Assembly (NCBI RefSeq): GCF_015711645.1 | Contig: NZ_JABTEX010000001.1 | Coordinates: 992,001-1,056,000 of the forward strand | From: Planomonospora sp. ID82291 | GTDB taxonomy: Bacteria > Actinomycetota > Actinomycetes > Streptosporangiales > Streptosporangiaceae | Direction of reading: 5' to 3' | Length of the DNA: 64,000 nt | In this document: in pieces, positions 46,757-55,646 of the stretch | Numbering within the stretch: the stretch's first letter is position 1 | Layout: the number at the start of each line of letters is the position of its first letter | Notes under the pieces: generated by a model | What the model was told of the DNA's origin: nothing | The model's input: only the letters and a program-made list of their open reading frames with translations | Databases searched by the model: none | Position numbers and translations under genes: made by a program

Positions 46757-47221
46757 GTGCCTGTCTACGCCGCCTACGGCAGCAACATGGACCCCGAGCA
46801 GATGGCCCAGCGGGCCCCGCACTCCCCCGTCCGGGGGTCGGGCTGGCTGCAGGGCTGGCGCCTGACCTTCGGCGGGGACGACCTCAGCCGGGACGGCGCG
46901 CTCGACGGCGCGCTCGCCACCATCGTCGAGGACCCCGACGAGCACGTCTTCGTCGTCCTCTACGACGTCCCCGAGTGGGACGAGACCTCCCTCGACCAGT
47001 GGGAGGGCGCCACCCGCGGCCTCTACCACAAGGTACGGCTGCGCGTGCAGACCCTGGACGGCGAGGTCGTGGCCTGGTTCTACGTGCTCGACGGCTACGA
47101 GGGCGGCCTGCCCTCGGCGCGCTACCTCGGCATCCTGTCCGACGCCGCCGAGAAGGCCGGCGCCCCCGACGACTACGTCAAGGCGCTCCGCAACCGCCCC
47201 TGCACCTCCTTCGGCGGCTGA
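46757..47221 (+). CDS. Gamma-glutamylcyclotransferase/AIG2-like protein
   Basis: 154 residues with the family N-terminus VPVYAAYGSNMDPEQM and the substrate-loop pattern LTFGG; a Glu in the DQWEGATRG region is a candidate acid. Enzymes of this fold cyclise gamma-glutamyl groups, but activity here is unproven. GTG at 46757 seems leaderless: TAGTCT (46743-46748) lies eight bases before it and there is no ribosome site. Divergent from lpdA, as in mycobacteria. Confidence 0.8.
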   Translation: MPVYAAYGSNMDPEQMAQRAPHSPVRGSGWLQGWRLTFGGDDLSRDGALDGALATIVEDPDEHVFVVLYDVPEWDETSLDQWEGATRGLYHKVRLRVQTLDGEVVAWFYVLDGYEGGLPSARYLGILSDAAEKAGAPDDYVKALRNRPCTSFGG

Positions 47222-47232
47222 CGCCCACCACC

Positions 47233-47280
47233 GGCGCGGGACCCGCGGCGGACCACCACCGGCGCGGGACCCGCGGCGGA
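47233..47280. repeat. 28-bp direct repeat after the AIG2-like gene
   Basis: GGCGCGGGACCCGCGGCGGA at 47233-47252 and 47261-47280; with the flanking ACCACC the repeat unit is 28 bp and begins six bases after the stop. Confidence 0.8.
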
Positions 47281-47371
47281 CCGCGACCGGTGGCACGCCG
47301 TCGTCCCTGCGGTCCGCCGCCGGTCCGGCGGGTCGCGGCCTCCGGAGTCATGGCGTGGGCGGCCCGGCGAG

Positions 47372-47387
47372 TACGCTCGGTGAGGTG
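47372..47387 (+). promoter_or_regulatory. Leaderless promoter of the PNP gene
   Basis: TACGCT-N7-GTG places a TANNNT -10 box so that transcription would begin at the start codon. No ribosome site precedes the GTG. Confidence 0.6.
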
Positions 47388-48188
47388 ACCAATGACCCTT
47401 ATGCACTCGCCACGGACGCCGCGACCGCTTTGCGGAGCGCCACCGGAGTCGAGTCCTTCGACGTCGCGCTGGTGATGGGGTCGGGCTGGGTCCCGGCCGC
47501 CGACGCGATCGGTGAGACCGTCGCCGAGATCCCGGTGACCGACCTGCCCGGTTTCGCACCGCCCGCCGTGGCCGGCCACGCCGGCAAGGTCCGCGCCGTG
47601 CGGACCGAGTCGGGCAAGAACGCGCTGATCTTCCTCGGCCGCACCCACCTCTACGAGGGCCGGGGCGTCGAGCCCGTCGTGCACGGCGTGCGCACCGCCG
47701 TACGGGCCGGGGTCCGCACGGTCGTGCTGACCAACGCCGCGGGCGGCCTGCGCCCGGAGACCCAGGAGATCGGCGAGGCGGTGCTGATCAGCGACCACAT
47801 CAACCTGACCGGCGCCAACCCGATCACCGGCGCCACCTTCGTCGACCTCACCGAGGTCTACTCCCGGCGCCTGCGCGACCTGGTCCGCGGGGTCGAGCCC
47901 ACCATGACCGAGGGCGTCTACGTCGCCTTCCGCGGCCCGACCTACGAGACCCCCGCCGAGATCCAGATGTGCCGGGTCCTCGGCGGCGACATGGTCGGCA
48001 TGTCCACCGTGCTGGAGGCCGTCGCGGCCCGCGAGGCCGGAGCCGAGGTGCTCGGCATCTCCCTGGTCACCAACCCGGGGGCGGGGCTGGTCGGCAAGCC
48101 GCTGAACCACGAGGAGGTGCTCCAGGTCGGCCGCACCACCGCGGCCCGGATGGGGGTCCTGCTCGCCGGGATCGTCAGCAAGCTGTAG
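47385..48188 (+). CDS. deoD: Purine nucleoside phosphorylase (trimeric PNP type)
   Basis: 267 residues: VMGSGWVPAADAI is the phosphate-binding loop, GRTHLYEG, TNAAGGL and FRGPTYETPAEI are signature segments, and MSTVLEAVAAREAG/ISLVTNPGAG complete the site. It cleaves purine nucleosides to base and ribose-1-phosphate. GTG at 47385 stands exactly seven bases after TACGCT, the leaderless promoter pattern. It is next to a phosphosugar mutase, the same order as deoD-pmmB in Mycobacterium. Confidence 0.93.
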   Translation: MTNDPYALATDAATALRSATGVESFDVALVMGSGWVPAADAIGETVAEIPVTDLPGFAPPAVAGHAGKVRAVRTESGKNALIFLGRTHLYEGRGVEPVVHGVRTAVRAGVRTVVLTNAAGGLRPETQEIGEAVLISDHINLTGANPITGATFVDLTEVYSRRLRDLVRGVEPTMTEGVYVAFRGPTYETPAEIQMCRVLGGDMVGMSTVLEAVAAREAGAEVLGISLVTNPGAGLVGKPLNHEEVLQVGRTTAARMGVLLAGIVSKL

Positions 48189-48195
48189 CGCCCGG

Positions 48196-48224
48196 CCCGC
48201 GGGTCCCCGGACGGGACCCGCGGG
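48196..48224 (+). terminator. Terminator after PNP
   Basis: Perfect 12-bp stem CCCGCGGGTCCC (48196-48207) with complement (48213-48224) and five-base loop, 7 bp after the stop. Confidence 0.75.
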
Positions 48225-48286
48225 CGGGCCGGTAGGGGACAACCGGCGGGGGGACACGCCCTCCCCGCCCGGAGCGTGAGGTGATC

Positions 48287-49939
48287 ATGAGCAGCGATCT
48301 CGTACGGCTCGCCCAGGAATGGCTGGCCCAGGACCCGGACCCGCGGACCCGGGAGGAGCTCCGCGCGCTCCTCGACGAGGGGGACGAGGAGGCGCTGCGC
48401 GAGCGGTTCGGCGCCAAGCTGGAGTTCGGCACCGCCGGTCTCCGCGGCGAGCTGGGCGCCGGGCCCAACCGGATGAACCGGGTCACCGTCATGCGCGCCG
48501 CCGCCGGGCTGGCCGCCGTCCTCGGCCCGGACCGGCACGTGGTGATCGGCTACGACGCCCGGCACAACTCCGACGTCTTCGCCCGCGACACCGCCGCCGT
48601 ACTGACCGGCGCCGGGCTGCGGGCCTCGCTGCTCCCGGCCCCCCTGCCCACCCCGGTGCTGGCCTTCGCCGTCCGCCACCTCGGCGCCGACGCGGGCGTG
48701 ACCGTCACCGCCAGCCACAACCCGCCCCGGGACAACGGCTACAAGGTCTACTGGGGTGACGGCTCCCAGATCGTGCCGCCGATCGACGCGGGCATCTCCG
48801 CCGCCATCGACGCCGTCGGCCCCGTCTCCGCGCTGCCCCTGGGCGCCCCCGGCGACCCCGGGTGGACCGACCTCGGCGAGGAGATCGTGGCCGCCTACCT
48901 GGACGCGGTGACCCTGCTCCCGCTCGGCGACGCCCGCGAACTGAAGGTCGCCTACACGCCCCTGCACGGCGTCGGCGGCGTCACGCTCACCTCCGCGTTC
49001 CTGGCCGCCGGGTTCCCGAGCCCGGTGACCGTCGAGGTCCAGGCCGACCCGGACCCCGACTTCCCGACCGTCGCGTTCCCCAACCCGGAGGAGCCGGGCG
49101 CGATGGACCTCGCCCTGGAGCTGGCCGAACGGATCGGCGCGGACCTCGTGCTGGCCAACGACCCCGACGCCGACCGCTGCGCCGTGGGCGTGCCCCTGCC
49201 GGAGGGCGGCTACCGGATGCTCACCGGCGACGAGCTCGGCGCGCTCCTCGGCGAGCACGTCATCCGGCACACCTCCGGCGACGACCGCCTGGTCGCCACC
49301 ACCATCGTCTCCTCCTCCCTGCTCGGCCGGATCGCCGCCGAGCACGGCGTGGACTACGCCGAGACCCTCACCGGCTTCAAGTGGATCATGAAGGCCGGGG
49401 GCGGGCGCGGGAACCTGGTCTACGGCTACGAGGAGGCGCTGGGCTACAGCGTCGGCGCGGACGAGGGCCTGCCGGTCCACGACAAGGACGGCATCGGCGC
49501 GGCCCTGACCGTCGCCGGTCTCGCCGCCCGGGCCAAGCGCGACGGCCGCACCCTGCTCGACCTCCTCGACGACCAGGCCCGCCGGTACGGCCTGCACGCC
49601 ACCTCCCAGCTCTCGGTCCGGGTGCGCGACCTGTCCCTGATCGCGGGGGCCATGGCCCGCCTGCGCGCCGCCCCGCCGGTGGAGCTCGGCGGCCGCAAGG
49701 TCGAGTCGGCCGAGGACCTGAGCCTGGGCGTGGCCGGCCTGCCGCCCACCGACGGCATCCGCTACCGCCTGGCGGGCGGCGCCCGGGTCGTGGTCCGCCC
49801 CTCGGGGACGGAGCCCAAGCTCAAGTGCTACCTGGAGACCGTCGTGCCGGTGACCGGCGAGGTCGCCGACGCCCGGGCGCAGGCCGTACGGGAGCTGGGC
49901 GCGCTGACCGCCGACCTGTCCGCGGCGCTGGGCCTCTGA
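48287..49939 (+). CDS. pmmB: Phosphohexomutase/phosphopentomutase (alpha-D-phosphohexomutase family)
   Basis: About 550 residues. Phosphoserine loop TASHNPPRDNGYKVYWGDG, metal loop NDPDADRCAVG, sugar-binding loop EEALGYSVG and phosphate-binding GTEPKLKCYLE are all present. The neighbourhood (PNP, deoA, cdd, add) suggests that it converts ribose-1-phosphate to ribose-5-phosphate, or acts on mannose/glucose phosphates like PmmB. ATG at 48287 follows GAGG; a GTG at 48281, six bases past GGAG, would add two residues. Confidence 0.9.
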   Translation: MSSDLVRLAQEWLAQDPDPRTREELRALLDEGDEEALRERFGAKLEFGTAGLRGELGAGPNRMNRVTVMRAAAGLAAVLGPDRHVVIGYDARHNSDVFARDTAAVLTGAGLRASLLPAPLPTPVLAFAVRHLGADAGVTVTASHNPPRDNGYKVYWGDGSQIVPPIDAGISAAIDAVGPVSALPLGAPGDPGWTDLGEEIVAAYLDAVTLLPLGDARELKVAYTPLHGVGGVTLTSAFLAAGFPSPVTVEVQADPDPDFPTVAFPNPEEPGAMDLALELAERIGADLVLANDPDADRCAVGVPLPEGGYRMLTGDELGALLGEHVIRHTSGDDRLVATTIVSSSLLGRIAAEHGVDYAETLTGFKWIMKAGGGRGNLVYGYEEALGYSVGADEGLPVHDKDGIGAALTVAGLAARAKRDGRTLLDLLDDQARRYGLHATSQLSVRVRDLSLIAGAMARLRAAPPVELGGRKVESAEDLSLGVAGLPPTDGIRYRLAGGARVVVRPSGTEPKLKCYLETVVPVTGEVADARAQAVRELGALTADLSAALGL

Positions 49940-49957
49940 CGGAACGGAGCCGCCTCC

Positions 49958-50023
49958 GGGCGGATGCGGAACCGTCTCTGGGCGGATGCGGAACCGTCCC
50001 CGGGCGGATGCGGAACCGTCCCC
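49958..50023. repeat. Three 22-bp tandem repeats after the chemoreceptor gene
   Basis: GGGCGGATGCGGAACCGTCCCC-type units at 49958-49979, 49980-50001 and 50002-50023 (the first ends TCTCT in place of TCCCC). Read on the minus strand the core GGTTCCGCATCCG resembles the last codons of the chemoreceptor (DRFRV-stop, GGTTCCGCGTCTG), so the units look like copies of its 3' end. Confidence 0.88.
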
Positions 50024-50068
50024 GGTCAGACGCGCGACCCCCTCCCGGCGAGGCGGAAGCGTCTCCGG

Positions 50069-51640
50069 TCAGACGCGGAACCGGTCGACCAGTGTCCGCA
50101 GGTCGGCCGACATGCGGGCGAGGTCCTCGGCGGCGCGCCCGGCCTCGGCCACGCCGCTGCTGGTCAGCCGGACCGTGCCGGCCACGTCGGAGACGGTCTC
50201 GGCGATCCGCCCGGTGCCGGAGGCGGCCTGGGCCACCCCGCGGTTCATCTCCTCGGAGGTGGCGGTCTGCTCCTCCACCGCGCTGGAGATGGCCAGCTGG
50301 TAGTCGTTGATGCGGGAGATGATCTCGCTGATCTCACCGATCGCCGCCACCGCGTCGCCGGTGTCGGCCTGGATGGCCTCGATCCTCCGGGCGATGTCGT
50401 CGGTCGCCTTGGCGGTCTCCTGCGCCAGGTCCTTGACCTCCCCGGCGACCACGGCGAAGCCCTTGCCCGCGTCCCCGGCCCGCGCCGCCTCGATGGTGGC
50501 GTTCAGGGCGAGCAGGTTGGTCTGCTCGGCGATGCTCGTGATCGTCTTGATCACGCTGCCGATCTCCGCCGACGAGGCCCCCAGCTTGGCGACCGTCTCG
50601 GTGGTGGAGACCGCCGCCGAGACGGCCTGCGAGGCCACCTCGGCCGCCTGGCCGGCACTCTGCGCGATCTCCCCGATCGCCGCGCTCATCTGCTCGGACC
50701 CGGCCGCGACGGAGTGCACGTCATCGGAGACCTGCTGGGCGACGGCGGCGACCGCGCCGATCTGGGCGCTGGCCGCCTCGGCTCCGGCGGCGATCTGGCC
50801 GCTGGTGACGGTCAGTTCCTCGGAGGCGGTGGCCAGTCCGCCCACCGAGGCGTCGATGGTGTGCACGGCGGTGCGCATGTGCTCGATCGCCTGGTTGAGC
50901 GCCTGGGCCATGCGGCCGAGCTCGTCGCGGGAGGAGACGTCGGCGCGCGGGGTGAGGTCGCCTTCGGCCACCGCGGCCAGGACCCGGCCGATGCGGTGCA
51001 CCGGCCGGGTGATGGAGCGTCCCAGCGGGACGCACAGCGCGACCAGCAGCGCCACCCCGCCGATCCCCACCAGCAGGGAGACCAGGCGGGTCTGCGCGAC
51101 GGAGTCCTCCATCCCGGCGCGGGCGGCCTCGATCGCGGCGTCCACCGCGGCGTGCACCTCCTCCAGCTTGTCGTCCACCACGCTGTTGCGCTCGGCGATC
51201 TGCTGCCGGCGCTCGCGCACGGCGGCCCGGTCGCGCTCGGCATCGGCCACGAACGCCGACACGAAGGCGTTGAAGTCCTCGATGTCGGGGCGCACCGCGT
51301 CCAGCCGCTCCCGCACCTGCTCCGGCAGGGCCAGGGCGTCCAGGTCCGCGACGGCCTGCTCCACCGACGCCACGTCCTCGGGCAGGTCCGCGCGCACGTC
51401 CCCCAGGTCCGGCTCGCTGATCGCCCGGTAGGCGTCGACCTTCAGCTCGGCCTCGCGGGTGTCGAGATGATTGAGCACCGCCTTGGCGTGCTCCATGGTC
51501 CGCAGCCGGTCGGCGTCGCCGATCAGCTGGCTCTGGGAGTACACGCCGATGCCGACGACGGAGCCGACCGTCATCGCTCCGGCGCTGAAGATCAGCGCCA
51601 GCCGTTGCGTGACGCTGAGGTTCGCCACTCGTGCCGCCAT
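50069..51640 (-). CDS. Methyl-accepting chemotaxis protein
   Basis: 523 residues: membrane segment 1 (13-34), a four-helix-bundle-like sensor domain with long charged helices (38-184), membrane segment 2 (185-207), HAMP (about 204-258) and a cytoplasmic signalling hairpin whose tip is [30 protein letters not shown]. It would signal to CheA/CheW, none of which is in the window. ATG at 51640 follows GGAGGA; longer upstream readings lack family sequence. A chemoreceptor in a Streptosporangiaceae-like genome suggests motile spores or another use of the pathway. Confidence 0.92.
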   Translation of the reverse strand: MAARVANLSVTQRLALIFSAGAMTVGSVVGIGVYSQSQLIGDADRLRTMEHAKAVLNHLDTREAELKVDAYRAISEPDLGDVRADLPEDVASVEQAVADLDALALPEQVRERLDAVRPDIEDFNAFVSAFVADAERDRAAVRERRQQIAERNSVVDDKLEEVHAAVDAAIEAARAGMEDSVAQTRLVSLLVGIGGVALLVALCVPLGRSITRPVHRIGRVLAAVAEGDLTPRADVSSRDELGRMAQALNQAIEHMRTAVHTIDASVGGLATASEELTVTSGQIAAGAEAASAQIGAVAAVAQQVSDDVHSVAAGSEQMSAAIGEIAQSAGQAAEVASQAVSAAVSTTETVAKLGASSAEIGSVIKTITSIAEQTNLLALNATIEAARAGDAGKGFAVVAGEVKDLAQETAKATDDIARRIEAIQADTGDAVAAIGEISEIISRINDYQLAISSAVEEQTATSEEMNRGVAQAASGTGRIAETVSDVAGTVRLTSSGVAEAGRAAEDLARMSADLRTLVDRFRV

Positions 51641-51956
51641 GGCTTCCTCCAAGGGGTCGGCGGGGACAACACCCGGCCTATCGGCTCCGTTCCCTCGGGA
51701 CTGAGCGTTCCGCTCCGGGACGAAGGTCATCGGACGCTCCGGCCATGGGCCCGGCGGCACGGCAGGGACCGCGCCGGCGGCGGCTCCGCAGGGGACGGCC
51801 GCCGAAGCCGTCCGCACGTGGTTCCCGCGCTCAGGAAAGGCTCGGCCTGGAAACGTCCATCCGGGACGTCACCGCAGGTGAGACGGCGAGCCGCGGGGAT
51901 ACCACGGAAAAGGGTCTCGCCGGTGAGACTCTCACGAACGAGACCGTCGGGGAGCG
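51641..51956. other. Divergent intergenic region, chemoreceptor/ATPase
   Basis: About 316 bp with no convincing gene. It must hold promoters in both directions. I see a short inverted repeat GGACGGC/GCCGTCC (about 51792-51812) but no recognisable operator or promoter. Confidence 0.35.
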
Positions 51957-53381
51957 ATGGCCCGGTTCATCGGCAGAGAGCACGAGCTGTCCCGGCTGGA
52001 GCGCCTGCTGGGCAGGGTCGCGACGGGCGGCCGGGCGGGACGCCCGGGCCGGGCGGTCCTGATGCGCGGCCGCCGCGGAGTCGGCAAGTCCCGGTTGGTG
52101 GAGGAGTTCGTCCGGCGCGCGGACGTGCCCTGCGTCTTCTCCACCGCCTCCCCCGGCACGCGGGCCGAGCAGGTGGCGGGGCTGCTCGCCGAGGGCGCCG
52201 CGTCCGGCCTCCCCGGCGCCCGGATCCTGGCGGAGCGGTCCGCCGGGTCGTGGGAGGACGCGCTCCGGCTCCTGGCGGTGGCCGTCCCCCAGGAGTCGCC
52301 GAGCGTCGTCGTGCTCGACGGGCTCCCCGTGCTGCTGGCGACCGCCCCCGAACTGGAGGGCGTGCTGCAGGTGCTGTTCGCCCGGGAGCTGTCCCGCCGC
52401 CCGGTGCTGCTCGTCCTCGTCGGCTCGGACCAGGAGGCGATGGAGGCGGTGAACCGGCCGGGCCGTCCCTTCTACATGCGCGCCACCGAACTGGTCGTCC
52501 ACCCCCTCACCCCGGCGGACGTGGCGGACGCGGCGGAACTGCCCGCCGCCGAGGCGATCGACGCCCGGCTGGTCTCCGGCGGCCTGCCGCTGATCTGCCG
52601 GGAGTGGCCGCCGGGGCTGCCCGTGCGGGAACACCTCCGGCAGGCCCTGGCCGACCCCGCCTCACCGCTGGTGATCACCGGGGAGCGCGTCCTGGCCGCC
52701 GAGGCACCGCCGGGCACCCAGGCCCGGACCGTCCTGAACGCCGTCGGCGCCGGGCACCGCACCCACTCGGCGATCGGCCGCGCCGCGCCGGGGGTGCCCA
52801 GGGCCTCGCTCAACCGGGCGCTGCAGTCCCTCGTGGAACGGCGGCTGGTCACCGCCGCGGTCCCGCTCTCCACCCGGCCCTCGCGCGAGACCCGCTACCA
52901 CGTCGCCGACACGCACCTGCGCTTCTGGCTCGCCTTCGTCGGCCCTGGGCTGGCGGAGATCGAACGGGACCGCGGCGACCTCGCCCTCGCCCGCCTCCTG
53001 CGCTCGTGGGACGCGTGGCGGGAGGCGGCCGTCACGCCCCTGGTCCGCCGGTCGCTGCGGCGGATGGGCGGGCTCCCCGGCGAGACGGGCGCGATCGGCG
53101 GCTACTGGACCCGCACCGACGACCCGGAGATCGACATCGTGGGGACGGACCGCGAACCGGTCGGGCGCACGGTCACCCTGCTGGGCTCGGTCGTGTGGCG
53201 GGAGGACCGGCCCTTCGAGCGGGGCGACCTGGACGCGCTCATCGTCCGCCGCTCCCGGATGCCGGGCGCGGCCCCCGGCACACCGCTGCTCGCCGTCTCC
53301 CGGAGCGGCTCGGCGACGGCGGAGGTCGCCCTGGTCACCCCGGAGGACCTCGTCGCCGCCTGGCGGCCCGGACCGCCCTGA
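51957..53381 (+). CDS. Archaeal-type AAA ATPase with DUF234-like nuclease-fold C-terminus
   Basis: 474 residues. N-terminal STAND/AAA-like ATPase: FIGREHELSRLERLL, Walker A MRGRRGVGKSRLVEE (K44), Walker B VVVLDGLPVLL. A winged-helix region (about 245-300) leads to a C-terminal DUF234-type domain (RYHVADTHLRFWLAF…) with DPEIDIVG, matching the acidic part of a PD-(D/E)xK core. The family is widespread but of unclear role, sometimes linked to mobile or defence genes. ATG at 51957 follows GGGGAG. No partner gene is evident. Confidence 0.82.
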   Translation: MARFIGREHELSRLERLLGRVATGGRAGRPGRAVLMRGRRGVGKSRLVEEFVRRADVPCVFSTASPGTRAEQVAGLLAEGAASGLPGARILAERSAGSWEDALRLLAVAVPQESPSVVVLDGLPVLLATAPELEGVLQVLFARELSRRPVLLVLVGSDQEAMEAVNRPGRPFYMRATELVVHPLTPADVADAAELPAAEAIDARLVSGGLPLICREWPPGLPVREHLRQALADPASPLVITGERVLAAEAPPGTQARTVLNAVGAGHRTHSAIGRAAPGVPRASLNRALQSLVERRLVTAAVPLSTRPSRETRYHVADTHLRFWLAFVGPGLAEIERDRGDLALARLLRSWDAWREAAVTPLVRRSLRRMGGLPGETGAIGGYWTRTDDPEIDIVGTDREPVGRTVTLLGSVVWREDRPFERGDLDALIVRRSRMPGAAPGTPLLAVSRSGSATAEVALVTPEDLVAAWRPGPP

Positions 53382-53387
53382 CCCTGC

Positions 53388-54083
53388 TCACACGAGGAAG
53401 GCGGCCACCACCAGGGCCAGGGCGGCGCCCAGCACGACCAGGGCGCTCGGCGCCCAGGTGATCCTCAGCACCGCGGGCCCCGCACCGGCCTCGGTCGCAC
53501 CCGCGCCCGCGCCGGCCTCGGTCGCACCCGCGCCCGCACCGGCCTCGGTCGCACCCGCGCCGGTCCGCGGCCTGGCCGCCTCGGCGCGCCGCCTGATCTG
53601 CTCGGCCGCCCAGTCGGCGTGCGTCCTGCCCGCCAGCGCCTCGGCCGCCGCCTGCTCCCCCCTGCTCCGGACCGGCTCCGTCGCCGGACCGCCGCCCTCG
53701 GAGCCGGAGCGCCCGCGCCGTACGGCCGCCGCCCGCTCCCGCGCGGTGGTCTGCGGCGTCCAGCAGCGGACCACCGCGTCACCGGAGGTGATCGCGATCG
53801 CGTGCCCGACCGCCACGCCGTCCACGGCCGTCCAGGGCACGAAGGCGTCCCGGAGCGGGTTGCGGACCAGCACGCCCCCGTCGGTCAGGACGACCGCCGG
53901 GCGGATGCACGTCACGAAGACCAGTGCCGTCAGCACCGCCAGGACCGCCCCGGCGGCCAGCGAGGGCGGCCCGCTGTAGCGGACGACCAGGTCGACCGCG
54001 TTGAGCGCGGCGAACGCCACCCACACCCAGCCGAGGATCAGCGCGGCCTTCGACCGGAACACCTCTCTCGCAGCGCCGCTCAC
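53388..54083 (-). CDS. Membrane protein with PH-like domain
   Basis: 231 residues: two N-terminal membrane segments (about 14-34 and 41-60), a small PH-like beta domain (IRPAVVLTDGGVLVRNPLRDAFVPWTAVDGVAVG), a long charged cytoplasmic linker containing (GAGATEAGA)3 tandem repeats, and a C-terminal membrane segment. The type resembles actinobacterial bacterial-PH membrane proteins of unknown role. The stop is six bases from the stop of the convergent ATPase gene. Confidence 0.75.
   Translation of the reverse strand: MSGAAREVFRSKAALILGWVWVAFAALNAVDLVVRYSGPPSLAAGAVLAVLTALVFVTCIRPAVVLTDGGVLVRNPLRDAFVPWTAVDGVAVGHAIAITSGDAVVRCWTPQTTARERAAAVRRGRSGSEGGGPATEPVRSRGEQAAAEALAGRTHADWAAEQIRRRAEAARPRTGAGATEAGAGAGATEAGAGAGATEAGAGPAVLRITWAPSALVVLGAALALVVAAFLV
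53482..53562 (-). repeat. Three 27-bp in-frame repeats in the PH-like protein
   Basis: Units at 53482-53508, 53509-53535 and 53536-53562 encode GAGATEAGA three times in the linker before the last membrane segment; units differ by one or two bases. Confidence 0.88.
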
Positions 54084-54111
54084 CGTGCCCGTCCCGCGCC
54101 CGCGGTCCCGC

Positions 54112-55194
54112 TCACGCCTGCCATTTCAGGCGCGCGAAACCCGGCTTGATCACGCCGTTGATGAGGGCCAGCCGGTCGTCGAACGGCAGGAACGCCGACT
54201 TCATCGCGTTGACCGTGAACCACTGCAGGTCGTCCCAGTCGTAGCCGAACGCCTCCACCAGCTTGGCGAACTCCTCCGAGACGCTGGTCCCGCTCATCAG
54301 CCGGTTGTCGGTGTTGACCGTCACCCGGAAGCTGAGGCGGCGGAGCAGGCCGATCGGGTGATCGGCGATGGAGGGCGCGGCCCCGGTCTGCAGGTTCGAG
54401 GTCGGGCACATCTCCAGCGGGATGCGCTTGTCGCGCACGTAGGCCGCCAGGCGGCCGAGCTTGGGCTCGCCGTCGCCGGACACCGCGATGTCGTCGATGA
54501 TCCGCACGCCGTGGCCGAGCCGGTCGGCGCCGCACCACTGGATCGCCTGCCAGATCGACGGGAGCCCGAACGCCTCGCCGGCGTGGATGGTGAAGTGGGC
54601 GTTCTCCCGCTGGAGGTACTCGAAGGCGTCGAGGTGGCGGGTGGGCGGGTAGCCCGCCTCGGCCCCGGCGATGTCGAACCCGGCCACGCCGACGTCGCGG
54701 TAGCGGACCGCGAGCTCGGCGATCTCCATGGACCTGGCCTGGTGGCGCATCGCGGTGAGCAGCGTGCCCACCTTGATCCCGCGGCCCTCCGAGCCGGTCC
54801 TGAACCCCTCCAGGACCGCCTCGATGACCTCTTCGAGGCTCAGGCCCCGCTCGGTGTGCTGCTCGGGCGCGTAGCGCACCTCGGCGTAGACCACGCCGTC
54901 GGCCGCCAGGTCCTCCGCGCACTCGGCGGCGACCCGGACCAGCGCCTCGCGCGTCTGCATGACGCCGACCGTGTGGTCGAAGGTCTCCAGGTAGCGCTCC
55001 AGCGAGCCGGAGTCGGAGGCCTCCCGGAACCAGGTGCGCAGCGCGCCGGGGTCGGTCGTGGGCAGTCGGTCGTAGCCGGTCTCGCGGGCCAGCTCGACGA
55101 TGGTCTCGGGCCGCAGACCGCCGTCGAGGTGATCGTGGAGCAAGACCTTCGGAGCCCGGCGGATCTCCTCAAGAGTGGGTAGCTGCTGGCTCAT
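54112..55194 (-). CDS. add: Adenosine deaminase
   Basis: 360 residues with the metal HxH in [13 protein letters not shown], the catalytic segment [16 protein letters not shown], and [11 protein letters not shown] (metal Asp). Deaminates adenosine and deoxyadenosine to inosine forms that PNP can split. ATG at 55194. In Mycobacterium add lies near deoA and cdd, the same functional set as here. Confidence 0.94.
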   Translation of the reverse strand: MSQQLPTLEEIRRAPKVLLHDHLDGGLRPETIVELARETGYDRLPTTDPGALRTWFREASDSGSLERYLETFDHTVGVMQTREALVRVAAECAEDLAADGVVYAEVRYAPEQHTERGLSLEEVIEAVLEGFRTGSEGRGIKVGTLLTAMRHQARSMEIAELAVRYRDVGVAGFDIAGAEAGYPPTRHLDAFEYLQRENAHFTIHAGEAFGLPSIWQAIQWCGADRLGHGVRIIDDIAVSGDGEPKLGRLAAYVRDKRIPLEMCPTSNLQTGAAPSIADHPIGLLRRLSFRVTVNTDNRLMSGTSVSEEFAKLVEAFGYDWDDLQWFTVNAMKSAFLPFDDRLALINGVIKPGFARLKWQA

Positions 55195-55258
55195 CTCGTC
55201 ATCCTACCGTCCGGTATCCAATCGGCGATCTTGCGGAGACCGCCGGAGGTCGCGCGGG

Positions 55259-55612
55259 CTATCCGTCACGACGTGCCGTCTCCGGGGAGAAGGCGGGCAG
55301 GCAGACGGCGACGTACTCGGCGCCCTCGGGGCCGCAGCTGTAGCGGACCTTCTCCCCCGGCTCGCAGGCGAACGCCTGGCCGGCGCGCACCTCGGTCGTG
55401 CCCCCGGCGTGCTCGACGACGACCGTCCCGGAGAGCACCACGGTGTACTCCGCGAACTCCGGCGTCTGAGCCGGCTCGTCCCAGCCCGCGGGGGCCTTCA
55501 TGTGCGCGATCGAGACCCCGGCGTCACCGCTGTTGACCCGGCCGACGTACTCGTCGATGACCTTTCCCCCGGGTACGGGGATCCGCGTCGCGCTGTCGAT
55601 TCTCCTCACCAT
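55259..55612 (-). CDS. Small cupin-domain protein
   Basis: 117 residues, single cupin barrel: SIAHMKAPAGWDEPAQTPEFAEYTVVLSGTVVVEHAGG and the second half RAGQAFACEPGEKVRYSCG. The usual metal histidines are mostly absent (no HxH in motif 1), so it may be a non-metal binding or regulatory cupin. ATG at 55612; 64 bp from the start of add upstream on the same strand. Confidence 0.8.
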   Translation of the reverse strand: MVRRIDSATRIPVPGGKVIDEYVGRVNSGDAGVSIAHMKAPAGWDEPAQTPEFAEYTVVLSGTVVVEHAGGTTEVRAGQAFACEPGEKVRYSCGPEGAEYVAVCLPAFSPETARRDG

Positions 55613-55646
55613 CGGACCATCTTGCCACCGCGCCCGACGCTCGGGC

